Source: Acidobacteriota bacterium | Lineage (GTDB): Bacteria > Acidobacteriota > Polarisedimenticolia > J045 | Length of the DNA stretch: 64,000 nucleotides | Assembly (NCBI GenBank): GCA_025456425.1 | Contig: JALOKP010000017.1 | Coordinates: 1-64,000 of the forward strand | Direction: 5' to 3' | In this document: positions 55,778-64,000 of the stretch, piece by piece | Position numbering within the stretch: the stretch's first letter is position 1 | Layout of the letters: the number at the start of each line of letters is the position of its first letter | Notes under the pieces: model-generated | Told to the model about the DNA's origin: nothing | Databases searched by the model: none | Seen by the model: the letters and a program-made list of their open reading frames with translations, nothing else | Translations under genes and position numbers: made by a program

Positions 55778-55855
55778 AACCGGGGACAGCTACCGTAAGT
55801 CGGTAAGCCGAGGGGCTTTCCTCGGCTTACCGACTTACGGTAGCTGTCCCCGGTT
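55778..55855. repeat. perfect 36-bp inverted repeat with 6-nt loop (REP-like element, same family as 5558-5724)
   Basis: aaccggggacagctaccgtaagtcggtaagccgagg-ggcttt-cctcggcttaccgacttacggtagctgtccccggtt. Confidence 0.97.
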
Positions 55856-57094
55856 TGATTTCTTGCGGACGAGGCGGGCGGGCTGCGCGGCGCCGTCGCC
55901 GAACCGCTCGCGTAGCGCGTCGGCCGCGCGCGCGACCTGCCGCGCCCGCTCGCGCTGCTCGTCGGGGAAGAGCGGCGGCGGGACGTCGCGCGCCGCCATC
56001 AGGTCGCGGGCCGCGACCCCCAGCAGGCGCAGCCCCCGCCCGCGGAACTCCTCTGCTGCGCGCCACAGCGCCCGCGCCGTCCCGTAGATCTCCGCCGCCA
56101 GGTCGGTCGGCTCGTCCAGCGTGCGGCTGCGCGTGATCGTGCGGTAGTCCGCATCGCGCAGCTTGACCGCGACGTTGCGCGCCACCAGCTCGCGGCGCCG
56201 CAGTTCGGCCGCGATCCCGTCGGCGCGTGCGAACAGCTCCTGTTCGATCGCCGGCTCGCCGGCCAGGTCCTCGCCGTAGGTCCGCTCCTCGCTGACCTGC
56301 TTGCGCTCGTGCCAGGTCTCGACCGGCGCGTCGTCCTCGCCGTGCGCCCGCTCCTTCAGGAAGTGCGCCGTGGCGGCCCCCAGCTCGCGCCGCAGCAGCC
56401 GCTCGTCGGCGCGCGCCAGGTCACCCACCGTGCGCGCACCGAGCCGGGCCAGGTGCTCCTGCAGCTTCGGCCCGACACCGGGAATGACGCGCACCGAGAG
56501 CGGCCAGAGCACGCGCTCGATGTCCCCCGGCCCGATCGTCACCAGCCCGTCCGGCTTCTCGAGGTCCGACGCGACCTTCGCGAGGAAGCGGCAGGGGGCG
56601 ACCCCCGCGCTGGCGGTCAGCCGCTCGGCCTCGCGGATCGCCGTCTTCAACTGGCGGGCCAGCGCCGCGCCGTCGGCCAGGTCCTTCGCCAAGCCGGTCA
56701 GGTCGCCGTAGGCCTCGTCGATCGAGACCTGCTCGACCACCGGGACGGCCTCTTCGACCAGCGCGAAGATCCGCGTCGAGACCTCGTGGTAGAGGGGAAA
56801 GTCCGGCGGAAGCCAGATCGCGTCGGGGCAGAGCCGCATCGCGCGGACCGACGGTATCGCGGAGCGGACGCCGAACGGCCGGGCCTCGTACGAGCAGGTC
56901 GCGACCACCCCGCGCGGGCCGGGATGGCCGATCAGCACCGGCTTCCCGCGCAGTTCCGGGCGCTCCCGCTGCTCGATCGCGGCGTAGAACGCGTCCATGT
57001 CGAGGTGCAGGATGACGCGGTCGCGCACCGCTGTTTCTCCCGCGCCATTGTCCCACGCCGGTGTCCCCTCCCGTCCGTTCCGCCCCTTCGTCAC
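55835..57094 (-). CDS. dinB: DNA polymerase IV (Y-family)
   Basis: VILHLDMDAFYAAIEQRERPELRGKPVLIG, VATCSYEARPFGVRSAIPS, QVSIDEAYGDLTG; C-terminal NRGQLP* encoded inside the REP-like repeat; start may lie downstream (~57030). Confidence 0.92.
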   Translation of the reverse strand: MTKGRNGREGTPAWDNGAGETAVRDRVILHLDMDAFYAAIEQRERPELRGKPVLIGHPGPRGVVATCSYEARPFGVRSAIPSVRAMRLCPDAIWLPPDFPLYHEVSTRIFALVEEAVPVVEQVSIDEAYGDLTGLAKDLADGAALARQLKTAIREAERLTASAGVAPCRFLAKVASDLEKPDGLVTIGPGDIERVLWPLSVRVIPGVGPKLQEHLARLGARTVGDLARADERLLRRELGAATAHFLKERAHGEDDAPVETWHERKQVSEERTYGEDLAGEPAIEQELFARADGIAAELRRRELVARNVAVKLRDADYRTITRSRTLDEPTDLAAEIYGTARALWRAAEEFRGRGLRLLGVAARDLMAARDVPPPLFPDEQRERARQVARAADALRERFGDGAAQPARLVRKKSNRGQLP

Positions 57095-57141
57095 ACCGCG
57101 GGCCGACCGGCGGCGCTATCCTTGACAGGGAGGGTGCGCGG

Positions 57142-58779
57142 GTGGCCAAGGCACGGATCCCCGGGACGCGCTTCGGCGTCCCGCAGCGGGCCGACGACCC
57201 GGCGTGGCTGGTCTTCCTGGCCGGTCTCGCGCTGGTTGCCGGGTACGCCGCTCTCGCGTGGATCCGTGCGGTCGAGCCGCTTGGGCTGGACCAGGGGCTC
57301 TTCGCGCTGTTCGGCCGGCTCGTTCCCGAGGGCTGGCTCCCCTACCGCGACCTCTGGGACAGCAAGCCGCCGCTGGTGCTCTACACCTACCCGCTGGCCT
57401 TCACCCTGTTCGGGGAGCGGGTCGCCGCGCTCTGGTGGTTCGAGGCCGCGTGGCTCGGCCTGGCCGTGCTGGTCGCCGGGGTGATGGCCTCGCGCTTGTG
57501 GGGACGCTGGGCCGGAATCGCCGCGGCGTTCCTGATGGTCGCCGGGATGTGGGCGCCGGGCTGGGGCGGCTACTGGGCGCGCGCGCAGGCCGAACTGTTC
57601 CTTGCGCTGCCGCTGCTCGGCGCGGGCTGGTTCGCGTGGCTGGGACGCGAGCGGGCCGACGCCCCGTTCTGGTGCGGGGTGCTGACCGGGATCGCGAGTC
57701 TCTACAAGGTCCCGGCCGGGCTCCTGCTCGCAGCCTGGCCGGGGGTCTGGGTCGGCACTCCGAAGGGCGGCCCCTGGTGGCGGAAGCTGGGCGGGATGCT
57801 GCTCGGCGCCGCGATCCCGTGGGCGATCGTGCTGCTCTACTTCCAGCTGCGCGGCGGGCTGCCCGAGATGATCGCCGCGGTCTTCACCTACAACACGGCG
57901 TATGCCGAGCTGATCGCGCGCGGCTCCTCGCTGCCGGCGACGATCCTCGGTGCGCTCAAGGAGCTGACGCGCACGGTCCCGGTGCTGACGATCGCCGGGA
58001 CGATCGGCCTCGCGCTGCTCGTCCTGCGGCGCCGCGCCGAGGCGCTGTGGCTGGTCCCGTGGGTCGTCGCGACGCTGGTCGCGATCGTGCTGCAGCGGCA
58101 GCTCGCGGGGTATCACTTCCTGCTCGCGGTGCCGGGGCTCGCGCTGGCCGCCGCCTACGGGATCGTCGCGATCGGCTTCGCGATCCGGGAGGGGGGCGGG
58201 GCGCGGATCCTGGGCGCGAGCGCCCTGGTCCTGCTGCTGGGGCTCGCGCTGCCGCAGGCCGGGCGCTGGCAGGCGGCCTACGGTCCCGACCTCGACCTGC
58301 GCCGCGGCCGCCTCTCGTCCGAAGCCTACCTGGCGCGCTTCGACTCGAACGGGCCGTTCTCGCCGGCCGCCGAGCTGGCCGCGGCACGCGTCGTCGACGA
58401 CGCCTCGGCCTCGCGCCAGCGCCTGCTGGTCTGGGGGCTTTCGCCCGGGATCTACTTCCACGCCGGGCGCTCGCCGGCGACGCCGTTCGCGTTCCACAAC
58501 GTGCTGCTGACCGACTCGCCGCTCGCGGTGCACTTCGGCGACCTCGCGGCGCGACGCGCGCGGCTGATCGAGGACCTCCAGAAGGACCCGCCCGGCGTGA
58601 TCCTGGTCGGCACGCGCGACGAGAACGGCTTCGAGCGCGAGGACTCGTACACCCAGATGCTGCGCTTCCCCGAGCTGCGGCAGTTCGTCGAGAAGCGCTA
58701 CGCCGAGCAGGACCCGGTCGGCCGCTTCCGCGTCTTCACGCTGAAGCCGGCGTCCGGGGTCCCCTGGGACTCCCGGTGA
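57142..58779 (+). CDS. GT39/ArnT-like membrane glycosyltransferase
   Basis: DQGLFALFGRLVPEGWLPYRDLWDSKPPLVLYTYPLAFTLFGERVAALWWFEA plus multiple TM helices. Confidence 0.8.
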   Translation: MAKARIPGTRFGVPQRADDPAWLVFLAGLALVAGYAALAWIRAVEPLGLDQGLFALFGRLVPEGWLPYRDLWDSKPPLVLYTYPLAFTLFGERVAALWWFEAAWLGLAVLVAGVMASRLWGRWAGIAAAFLMVAGMWAPGWGGYWARAQAELFLALPLLGAGWFAWLGRERADAPFWCGVLTGIASLYKVPAGLLLAAWPGVWVGTPKGGPWWRKLGGMLLGAAIPWAIVLLYFQLRGGLPEMIAAVFTYNTAYAELIARGSSLPATILGALKELTRTVPVLTIAGTIGLALLVLRRRAEALWLVPWVVATLVAIVLQRQLAGYHFLLAVPGLALAAAYGIVAIGFAIREGGGARILGASALVLLLGLALPQAGRWQAAYGPDLDLRRGRLSSEAYLARFDSNGPFSPAAELAAARVVDDASASRQRLLVWGLSPGIYFHAGRSPATPFAFHNVLLTDSPLAVHFGDLAARRARLIEDLQKDPPGVILVGTRDENGFEREDSYTQMLRFPELRQFVEKRYAEQDPVGRFRVFTLKPASGVPWDSR

Positions 58780-59804
58780 GCCCGCCCGCGCGGACGATGA
58801 CGGCGGCGGTGGTCCGCCGGGCGGGAGAGCCGCTCGCGCTCGAGGAGCGGCCGGTCCCGCAGCCCGGCCCGGGCCAGGTGCGGATCCGCGTCGAAGCCTG
58901 CGGGATCTGCGCCGGCGACCTGCACCTGCAGCAGGGGCACCTCGACTTCGCGCGGCTGCCGGTCGTGCCGGGGCACGAGGTCGTCGGGCGCGTCGACGCC
59001 GTCGCGCCGGACGTCGCTGCGTGGGCTTCGGGGGACCGGGTTGGCGTGCCGTGGATCTGGTCGACCTGCGGCCTGTGCGACGCCTGTGTCGCGGGGGACG
59101 ACCCGGGTTGCGCGCAGCAGCAGGTCTGCGGCGTGACCGTCGACGGCGGTTACGCGCCCTACCTCGTCGTGCCGGCGGCCTTCGCGACGCGCGTCTCGGA
59201 CGAGCTCTCGGCGGTCGAGGCGGCGCCGCTCTTCTGCGCCGGCCTCTCGGTCTACGCCGGGCTCCAGGCCGCGGAGGTGACGGCTGGGATGACGGTCGCG
59301 GTGCACGGGATCGGGGGGCTGGGGCATCTCGCGCTGCAGTACGCCAGCGCGCTCGACGCCAAGGTGGTGGCGATCACGCGCGGCACGGACAAGCACGACC
59401 TGGCACGCGAGCTGGGCGCGCTCGAGGTGATCGACGCGCTCGCGACCGACCCGGCCGCGGCGCTGCGCGATCTCGGCGGGGCCGACGTCGTCCTGACCAC
59501 CGCCCCTTCCGGCGCCGCGATGGGCCCGCTCCTCGGCGGGCTGAAGCCGCGCGGCGCGCTGGTCGTCGTCGGCGCCTCGACCGAGAGCTTCCCGGTGGTG
59601 CCGATGGCGCTGCTGGCGGGCCGGCTGCGCGTGATCGGGTCGGCCGCGGGCAGCCGCCGCCAGCTACGCGAGGCGCTCGACCTGGCGGTGCGCCACGCGA
59701 TCCGCCCGGTCGTCGAGACCATCCGGCTGGACGAGGCTCCGGCCGCGCTCGAGCGGCTGGCGCGGCATGAGGTACGCTTGCGCGCGGTGATCGAGTTCCC
59801 GTAG
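58776..59804 (+). CDS. zinc-dependent alcohol dehydrogenase
   Basis: ACGICAGDLHLQQGH...VVPGHEVVGRVDAVAPDV..CGLCDACVAGDDPGC; VHGIGGLGHLALQYASALDAKVVAITR; GTG 58776 or ATG 58797. Confidence 0.9.
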   Translation: MSPPARTMTAAVVRRAGEPLALEERPVPQPGPGQVRIRVEACGICAGDLHLQQGHLDFARLPVVPGHEVVGRVDAVAPDVAAWASGDRVGVPWIWSTCGLCDACVAGDDPGCAQQQVCGVTVDGGYAPYLVVPAAFATRVSDELSAVEAAPLFCAGLSVYAGLQAAEVTAGMTVAVHGIGGLGHLALQYASALDAKVVAITRGTDKHDLARELGALEVIDALATDPAAALRDLGGADVVLTTAPSGAAMGPLLGGLKPRGALVVVGASTESFPVVPMALLAGRLRVIGSAAGSRRQLREALDLAVRHAIRPVVETIRLDEAPAALERLARHEVRLRAVIEFP

Positions 59805-59809
59805 CGGCC

Positions 59810-60391
59810 GTGGCCGGGGAGAACGACGTGTTCCGAGGCTATCGCGACGAGGTCTGGAGGGCGCTGCAGGGGGCGATGAGCGAGGCGGGGCCGTGGGACG
59901 GGCGCGCGGTCCGCGTGCACCACCCGCCCTTCGTGGTGACGATCGACGTCAACGCCCAGCTCGCCGGCTACGCTTCGGAGATCGAGACGCGGCTGCGCGC
60001 CGCCTTCCCCAACCCGCGGAAGATCCGCTTCCGCATGGTGCGGCAGGCCTGGAAGTCCCGGCTGGCCCAGCGCTTCGGCCTCCACGACGTCGAGGTCGGC
60101 GACGCGGACTTCGACGCGGCGTTCTGGATCCGCGCGCAGGACGGCGAGGCGGTGCGCCGACTGCTGGCCGATCCGGCCCTGCGCGACGATCTGGTCCGCA
60201 GCCCGGCCTGGCTGGTCGAGGTCCGAGACGACGACGGCTGGTTCGGCCAGGAATTCCCGGCCGGGGTCGACATGCTGCTGCTCGAGGCCCCGGGGCGCGT
60301 GACCGACCCCGGAGCGATCGGCACGCTGTACGACGCGATGGCCCGGCTGCTCGACGGGCTGGCGGAGCAGGAGGCGGAGGCCTCGGAATAG
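59810..60391 (+). CDS. hypothetical protein
   Basis: 193-aa soluble-looking ORF between the adh and lipA genes. Confidence 0.55.
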   Translation: MAGENDVFRGYRDEVWRALQGAMSEAGPWDGRAVRVHHPPFVVTIDVNAQLAGYASEIETRLRAAFPNPRKIRFRMVRQAWKSRLAQRFGLHDVEVGDADFDAAFWIRAQDGEAVRRLLADPALRDDLVRSPAWLVEVRDDDGWFGQEFPAGVDMLLLEAPGRVTDPGAIGTLYDAMARLLDGLAEQEAEASE

Positions 60392-60434
60392 GCCCGGCTT
60401 GGCGGCCGCGGGGCCAACTCCGTATGCTCCCCGC

Positions 60435-61367
60435 ATGCCCGTCAAGCTCCCCGGCTACTCCCCCTCCCCGCACTCGGCCGCCGGCCGCGCGCGGCTGGGG
60501 GGCGTGAGCGGGCCCAAGCCCGACTGGCTGCGGATCAAGGTCGAGACCGGCCCCGGCTACAACCGCGTGCGCCGGCTGATGCGCGAACTCTCGCTCCACA
60601 CGGTCTGCGAGGAGGCGCGCTGCCCCAACGTCTTCGAGTGCTGGACCCGCGGCACGGCGACGATCATGGTCCTGGGCGACGTCTGCACCCGGCGCTGCGG
60701 CTTCTGCGCGGTGGCGACCGGCCGGCCCGCCGCGCCGCCCGATCCCGCCGAGCCGGACAACGTCGCCCGCGCGGTGGCCGAGCTGGGCCTGAAGCACGTC
60801 GTGATCACCTCGGTCGACCGCGACGACCTGCCGGACGGCGGCGCGGCCCACTTCGCCGCGGTCGTGCGCGCGCTTCACGCCGCGCTGCCGGAGTGCGCGG
60901 TCGAGGTCCTGACCCCGGACTTCAAGCAGGATCCGGAGCGGGCGCTGGAGCTGGTCCTGGCCGAGCGGCCGGCGATCTTCTCGCACAACATCGAGACCGT
61001 GCCGGAGCTGTACCGCGTCGCGCGGCCCGGTTCCCGCTTCGAGCACTCGCTCGACCTGCTGCGGCGGGCCTCGGCGCGCAAGGCCGCGTTCGGCGGCCGG
61101 ACCAAGACCGCGATCATGCTCGGGCTGGGCGAGACCGACGCCCAGGTCCACGGGACGATGCGCGCGGTCCGCGAGGCCGGTGTCGACATCATGGCGATGG
61201 GCCAGTACCTCCGGCCCACCGCGGAGCACCTGCCGGTCCAGCGTTACGTCTCGCCCGCGGAGTTCGCGCGCTTTCGCGACTTCGGCCTGGGGCTGGGGTT
61301 CGCGCACGTGGAAGCGGGACCGCTGGTGCGGTCCAGCTACCACGCGGAGCAGCAGGCGGGGGGCTGA
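60435..61367 (+). CDS. lipA: lipoyl synthase
   Basis: CEEARCPNVFECWTRGTATIMVLGDVCTRRCGFCAVATGRP; HNIETVPELYRVARPGSRFEHSL; MAMGQYLRPTAEHLPVQRYVSP. Confidence 0.96.
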   Translation: MPVKLPGYSPSPHSAAGRARLGGVSGPKPDWLRIKVETGPGYNRVRRLMRELSLHTVCEEARCPNVFECWTRGTATIMVLGDVCTRRCGFCAVATGRPAAPPDPAEPDNVARAVAELGLKHVVITSVDRDDLPDGGAAHFAAVVRALHAALPECAVEVLTPDFKQDPERALELVLAERPAIFSHNIETVPELYRVARPGSRFEHSLDLLRRASARKAAFGGRTKTAIMLGLGETDAQVHGTMRAVREAGVDIMAMGQYLRPTAEHLPVQRYVSPAEFARFRDFGLGLGFAHVEAGPLVRSSYHAEQQAGG

Positions 61368-61374
61368 CGGGGCC

Positions 61375-62676
61375 CTACGCTCCGCGCAAGTCCGACAGGA
61401 TCCGCCTCACCGCGCCCTCCACGCTCCCCGCACGCTCGGCCGTCACCAGCGGCAACTCGGGCCGGATCCGGTGCCAGGTCGCGACCAGCGACGCTTCGGC
61501 CCGCGCCGCCCCGGGCGCGTCGCCCCACGCGCTGAAGATCGCCTCCGCCGCGCGCGCGGCCGCCGTGCGCGCGCGCTTCGGCCCGGCGCGCAGCGCGACC
61601 CGCTCGCGCAGCGCGCCCCCTGCGATCGCGAACAGCACCGCGTCGGGCGCCTTCCCGCCCGGTCCCGCCGGCACGACCAGCACGCCGTCCGGCGCGGGGG
61701 CCAGCCCCGCCGCGCGCCGCGTGTTGAGCGCCGGGGCGAGGCGCCGGATCCAGCGCGCCTCGAGGATCAGCGCGTCCGGGGGCGTGTCGACCGCGTGGGT
61801 CGCCAGCCGCCGGGCCGCGGCGCGGATCGCGCGGTCCTTCTCGTCGCGCGGCGGCCCTGCGAAGTACGAGCCGACCCGCGCGCGCAGCGACGACGACTGG
61901 CCGACGTAGAGCGTCCGCCCCGTGGCGTCCTCGAAGGCGTAGACGCCCGGCCCCTCCGGCAGCTCGGCGAGCGTGGCGAGGTCGAACTCCTTGCCGGCGA
62001 ACTCCGCGGCCTCGAGACGCTCCTCGAGCAGCGCGTCGAGCGCGTCGAGGGTGGCGATCTCCTCCAGCGCCAGCTCGTCGCGCCAGCGCTCCCAGAGCGC
62101 GGCGACCAGCCGGGCGTGCGAGTCGGGCGTCGTCTCCTCCTCGAGGTGCGGCAACCGCAGCGCCTCGGCGATCCGCAGCGGATCGGGGGCGCCGCGGTAG
62201 CCGCGCAGGCGGCGCGCGAACGCGGCGAGCGGCACGACCCGCGCGGGCAGTCTTCGCCCGGTGATCGCCGCGGCGCGGCGGACCTCGGCCGCGCCGCCGG
62301 GCGCGACGGCATAGCACGGTTCGACCGCGACGCCTGCGGCCGCCGCGCCGACGACCCCGCTCGCGATCCCGTGCAGCGCGGCGAACGGGGCGCCGGGCGG
62401 TGCGAAGACGGCGACGAACGGTCCGGCAAGCGTGGCTTCGCCCGGCGCCTGCGCGTTCCCGCCGGAAAGCGGCGCCGCCAGCGCCCATCCCGCCGGCCCG
62501 TGAACGAATCGCGAGTCGTTCGACAGGACCGGCCGAAGCAGTTTGTCCGCCACAGTTTCGTCGAGCAGGCCGAGACCGAGGAACTCGCGCGCGAGGTCGG
62601 CGCTGCTGCGCGGAGCGCCGCGCGCCGTCAGCGCTGCAGCAATCCGCTCAATTAGGGCTGGCGAAGCGCGATCCAT
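61375..62676 (-). CDS. GIY-YIG nuclease-domain protein with N-terminal winged-helix-like region
   Basis: ELPEGPGVYAFEDATGRTLYVGQSSSLRARVGSYF...VDTPPDALILEARWIRRLAPALNTR. Confidence 0.85.
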   Translation of the reverse strand: MDRASPALIERIAAALTARGAPRSSADLAREFLGLGLLDETVADKLLRPVLSNDSRFVHGPAGWALAAPLSGGNAQAPGEATLAGPFVAVFAPPGAPFAALHGIASGVVGAAAAGVAVEPCYAVAPGGAAEVRRAAAITGRRLPARVVPLAAFARRLRGYRGAPDPLRIAEALRLPHLEEETTPDSHARLVAALWERWRDELALEEIATLDALDALLEERLEAAEFAGKEFDLATLAELPEGPGVYAFEDATGRTLYVGQSSSLRARVGSYFAGPPRDEKDRAIRAAARRLATHAVDTPPDALILEARWIRRLAPALNTRRAAGLAPAPDGVLVVPAGPGGKAPDAVLFAIAGGALRERVALRAGPKRARTAAARAAEAIFSAWGDAPGAARAEASLVATWHRIRPELPLVTAERAGSVEGAVRRILSDLRGA

Positions 62677-62790
62677 CGGCGAACCTTCTCCGGCGGAGGA
62701 GGGGGCCGTTCCGGGCGCCGGCAGGCCAGGTGCCTGCGTGCGTCCCCGGCTTGCCTCCGCACCCAGGCGAAAGCACGGTCGCGCGAGATC

Positions 62791-63807
62791 ATGGCCCAGG
62801 CTGGACGGTCCGGTGAAGAGGTGCTCGTCGTCGGCGCGGGACTCGCGGGCGCCGCGATCGCCTGGCTCTGCGCGCGCGCCGGGCGGCCGACCGTGCTGGT
62901 CTCGGTCAACCGCCCCGCCAGCCAGGCCACCGCGATGTCGGCCGGGGTCGTGCTCGGCGCCGGCCCGCCGGGCGCGGCCGCAGAGTGGGGCCAGCTTTCC
63001 GCCGCGGAGATGGAACTCGCGGCCCAGCGCCTCGCGCGCGGCAGCGACCTGCTGTGCGAGGTGCTGCTCGGCAGCGGCGCACCGGTCGGCTTCGCGCGCC
63101 GGCCGCACACCATGGTGCTGGCCGAGGACACCGACCCGGCGTGGCTGGTGCGGATCGAGCGGTTGCTGCGCGACGCAGGCTTCCCGACGAGCCTGTCGCG
63201 CGCCGCGGACGGCCGACCCGCGCTGCGGCGCGAGCGCGACGCGGTGGTGCACGCGCGCCGCCTGGCGTTCGAGCTGCTGCGCCTGGCGCGGGCCCACGGC
63301 GCACGCGTGCACCTCGGCACCGCGCTGCGGCGGATCGTCGAGACCGACGGCGACGGGGTGCTGGTCGACCTCGACGACGGGCCGCGCCGGGTGTCGCGCC
63401 TGTTCTGGGCCGGGGGCCGGCCGCTGCCCAGCGACCCGAGCCGGCCGCAGACGCGGACCCAGATCGTCCTGCACCAGGTCTTCGCCGCCGGCCGGGAGCC
63501 GCTCGAGACGATCTACGCGGGGGGGGATGGGGACATCCTGCTGGCGCCGGCGCCGCTTCGGCCGGGACACGTCGTGCTGGTCCGGATCGCGCGGGAGAAC
63601 CCGGCCGGCGGGTTGTCCTGGCCCGAGCCGCTGCGGGCCTGGGAGGTCCACCGCGGCGTGGTCCGGCGCCAACGGCTGGCCGAGGTCTGCTCCGGGCCGG
63701 CCTTCCCGATCGCCAGCGAGGGGCGGGTCGTGTCCCTCAGCGGGCTCTCGGGCTGGCCGGTCGCGGCGGTGCTTGGCCTCTGCCAGGAGGCGGCCGAGCT
63801 CGATTGA
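62791..63807 (+). CDS. FAD-dependent oxidoreductase (DAO family)
   Basis: EVLVVGAGLAGAAIAWLCARAGRPTVLVSV; C-terminal LSGLSGWPVAAVLGLCQEAAELD. Confidence 0.75.
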   Translation: MAQAGRSGEEVLVVGAGLAGAAIAWLCARAGRPTVLVSVNRPASQATAMSAGVVLGAGPPGAAAEWGQLSAAEMELAAQRLARGSDLLCEVLLGSGAPVGFARRPHTMVLAEDTDPAWLVRIERLLRDAGFPTSLSRAADGRPALRRERDAVVHARRLAFELLRLARAHGARVHLGTALRRIVETDGDGVLVDLDDGPRRVSRLFWAGGRPLPSDPSRPQTRTQIVLHQVFAAGREPLETIYAGGDGDILLAPAPLRPGHVVLVRIARENPAGGLSWPEPLRAWEVHRGVVRRQRLAEVCSGPAFPIASEGRVVSLSGLSGWPVAAVLGLCQEAAELD

Positions 63808-63929
63808 CCGGGTTCAGCCGGCCCCGGCCGCGTTCAGTTTACACCTCGATCCGTTTGATTAATGCGATCTGGCGGTTTGGTATGCTCGCCGTCGCCGGAG
63901 CCGTCGGCCCGGCAGGAGGAGGCGATCCC

Positions 63930-64000
63930 ATGTCGTTCCGCTGGCTCAAGGCTGCCGTGGCAGCTGCGCTCGTGCTCGCCGCGCCGATGGCGCTGGCCTC
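63930..64000 (+). CDS. secreted protein, N-terminus only (truncated by window end)
   Basis: MSFRWLKAAVAAALVLAAPMALA signal peptide after AGGAGG Shine-Dalgarno. Confidence 0.6.
   Translation, partial: MSFRWLKAAVAAALVLAAPMALA

Noticed and set aside
63855-63886. Candidate promoter TTGATT-20 nt-TATGCT upstream of the last gene
   Set aside because: Spacer too long for a confident sigma-70 call; left out of features.
1-64000. Prophage, transposase, restriction-modification, toxin-antitoxin or CRISPR-Cas systems
   Set aside because: No integrase, transposase, Cas, capsid, methylase/endonuclease or TA-type motifs recognised in either strand; only the REP-like repeats hint at mobile DNA.

Overview
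High-GC (visibly above 70%) bacterial chromosomal window, densely coding, with many GTG starts and 1-4 bp start/stop overlaps. The gene content would fit an Acidobacteriota-, Myxococcota- or Bdellovibrionota-like soil or sediment bacterium, but this is a guess and taxonomy was not tested. Main blocks: (1) 0-5.5 kb: L,D-transpeptidases, acyl-CoA desaturase, a COG2907-like FAD oxidoreductase with two internal deletions, DUF1365, DUF2878. (2) 5.5-5.75 kb and 55.78-55.86 kb: two copies of a REP/BIME-like palindromic repeat family. (3) 5.8-17.7 kb: UbiE-like methyltransferase, XanB2/FkbO/Hyg5-type chorismatase, secreted PKD/Fn3 protein, and a divergent locus with a KS, a cysteine-less KS (CLF-like), ketoreductase, GT2, AMP-ligase and polysaccharide deacetylase. 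(4) 18.3-18.7 kb: tmRNA. (5) 18.8-26.4 kb: flagellar regulatory/motor island (fliL-motB-motA-csrA-fliW-flgM-x-fliN-fliM-fliA-flhG-flhF-second SpoA protein). (6) 27.9-28.1 kb: a 78-aa bacterial histone-fold protein with a Lys/Ala-rich N-terminal tail, which I consider the most notable item. (7) 30-36 kb: ECF sigma/membrane protein/Spy-like sensor trio, PduO and B12-type ABC components, PldA. (8) 36.4-41.8 kb: DUF1501/DUF1800 pair with IPT/TIG repeats. (9) 41.9-45.6 kb: AmgK/MurU-like pair, CYTH protein, acyl-ACP desaturase. (10) 45.9-54.5 kb: large multidomain M4 metalloprotease divergent from an ECF sigma/Ser-Thr kinase pair. (11) 54.6-64 kb: DinB, GT39-like protein, alcohol dehydrogenase, LipA, GIY-YIG protein, FAD oxidoreductase. 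Most of the long overlapping ORFs in the supplied track are GC-driven shadow ORFs. All assignments are by eye from translated motifs; no searches were run.
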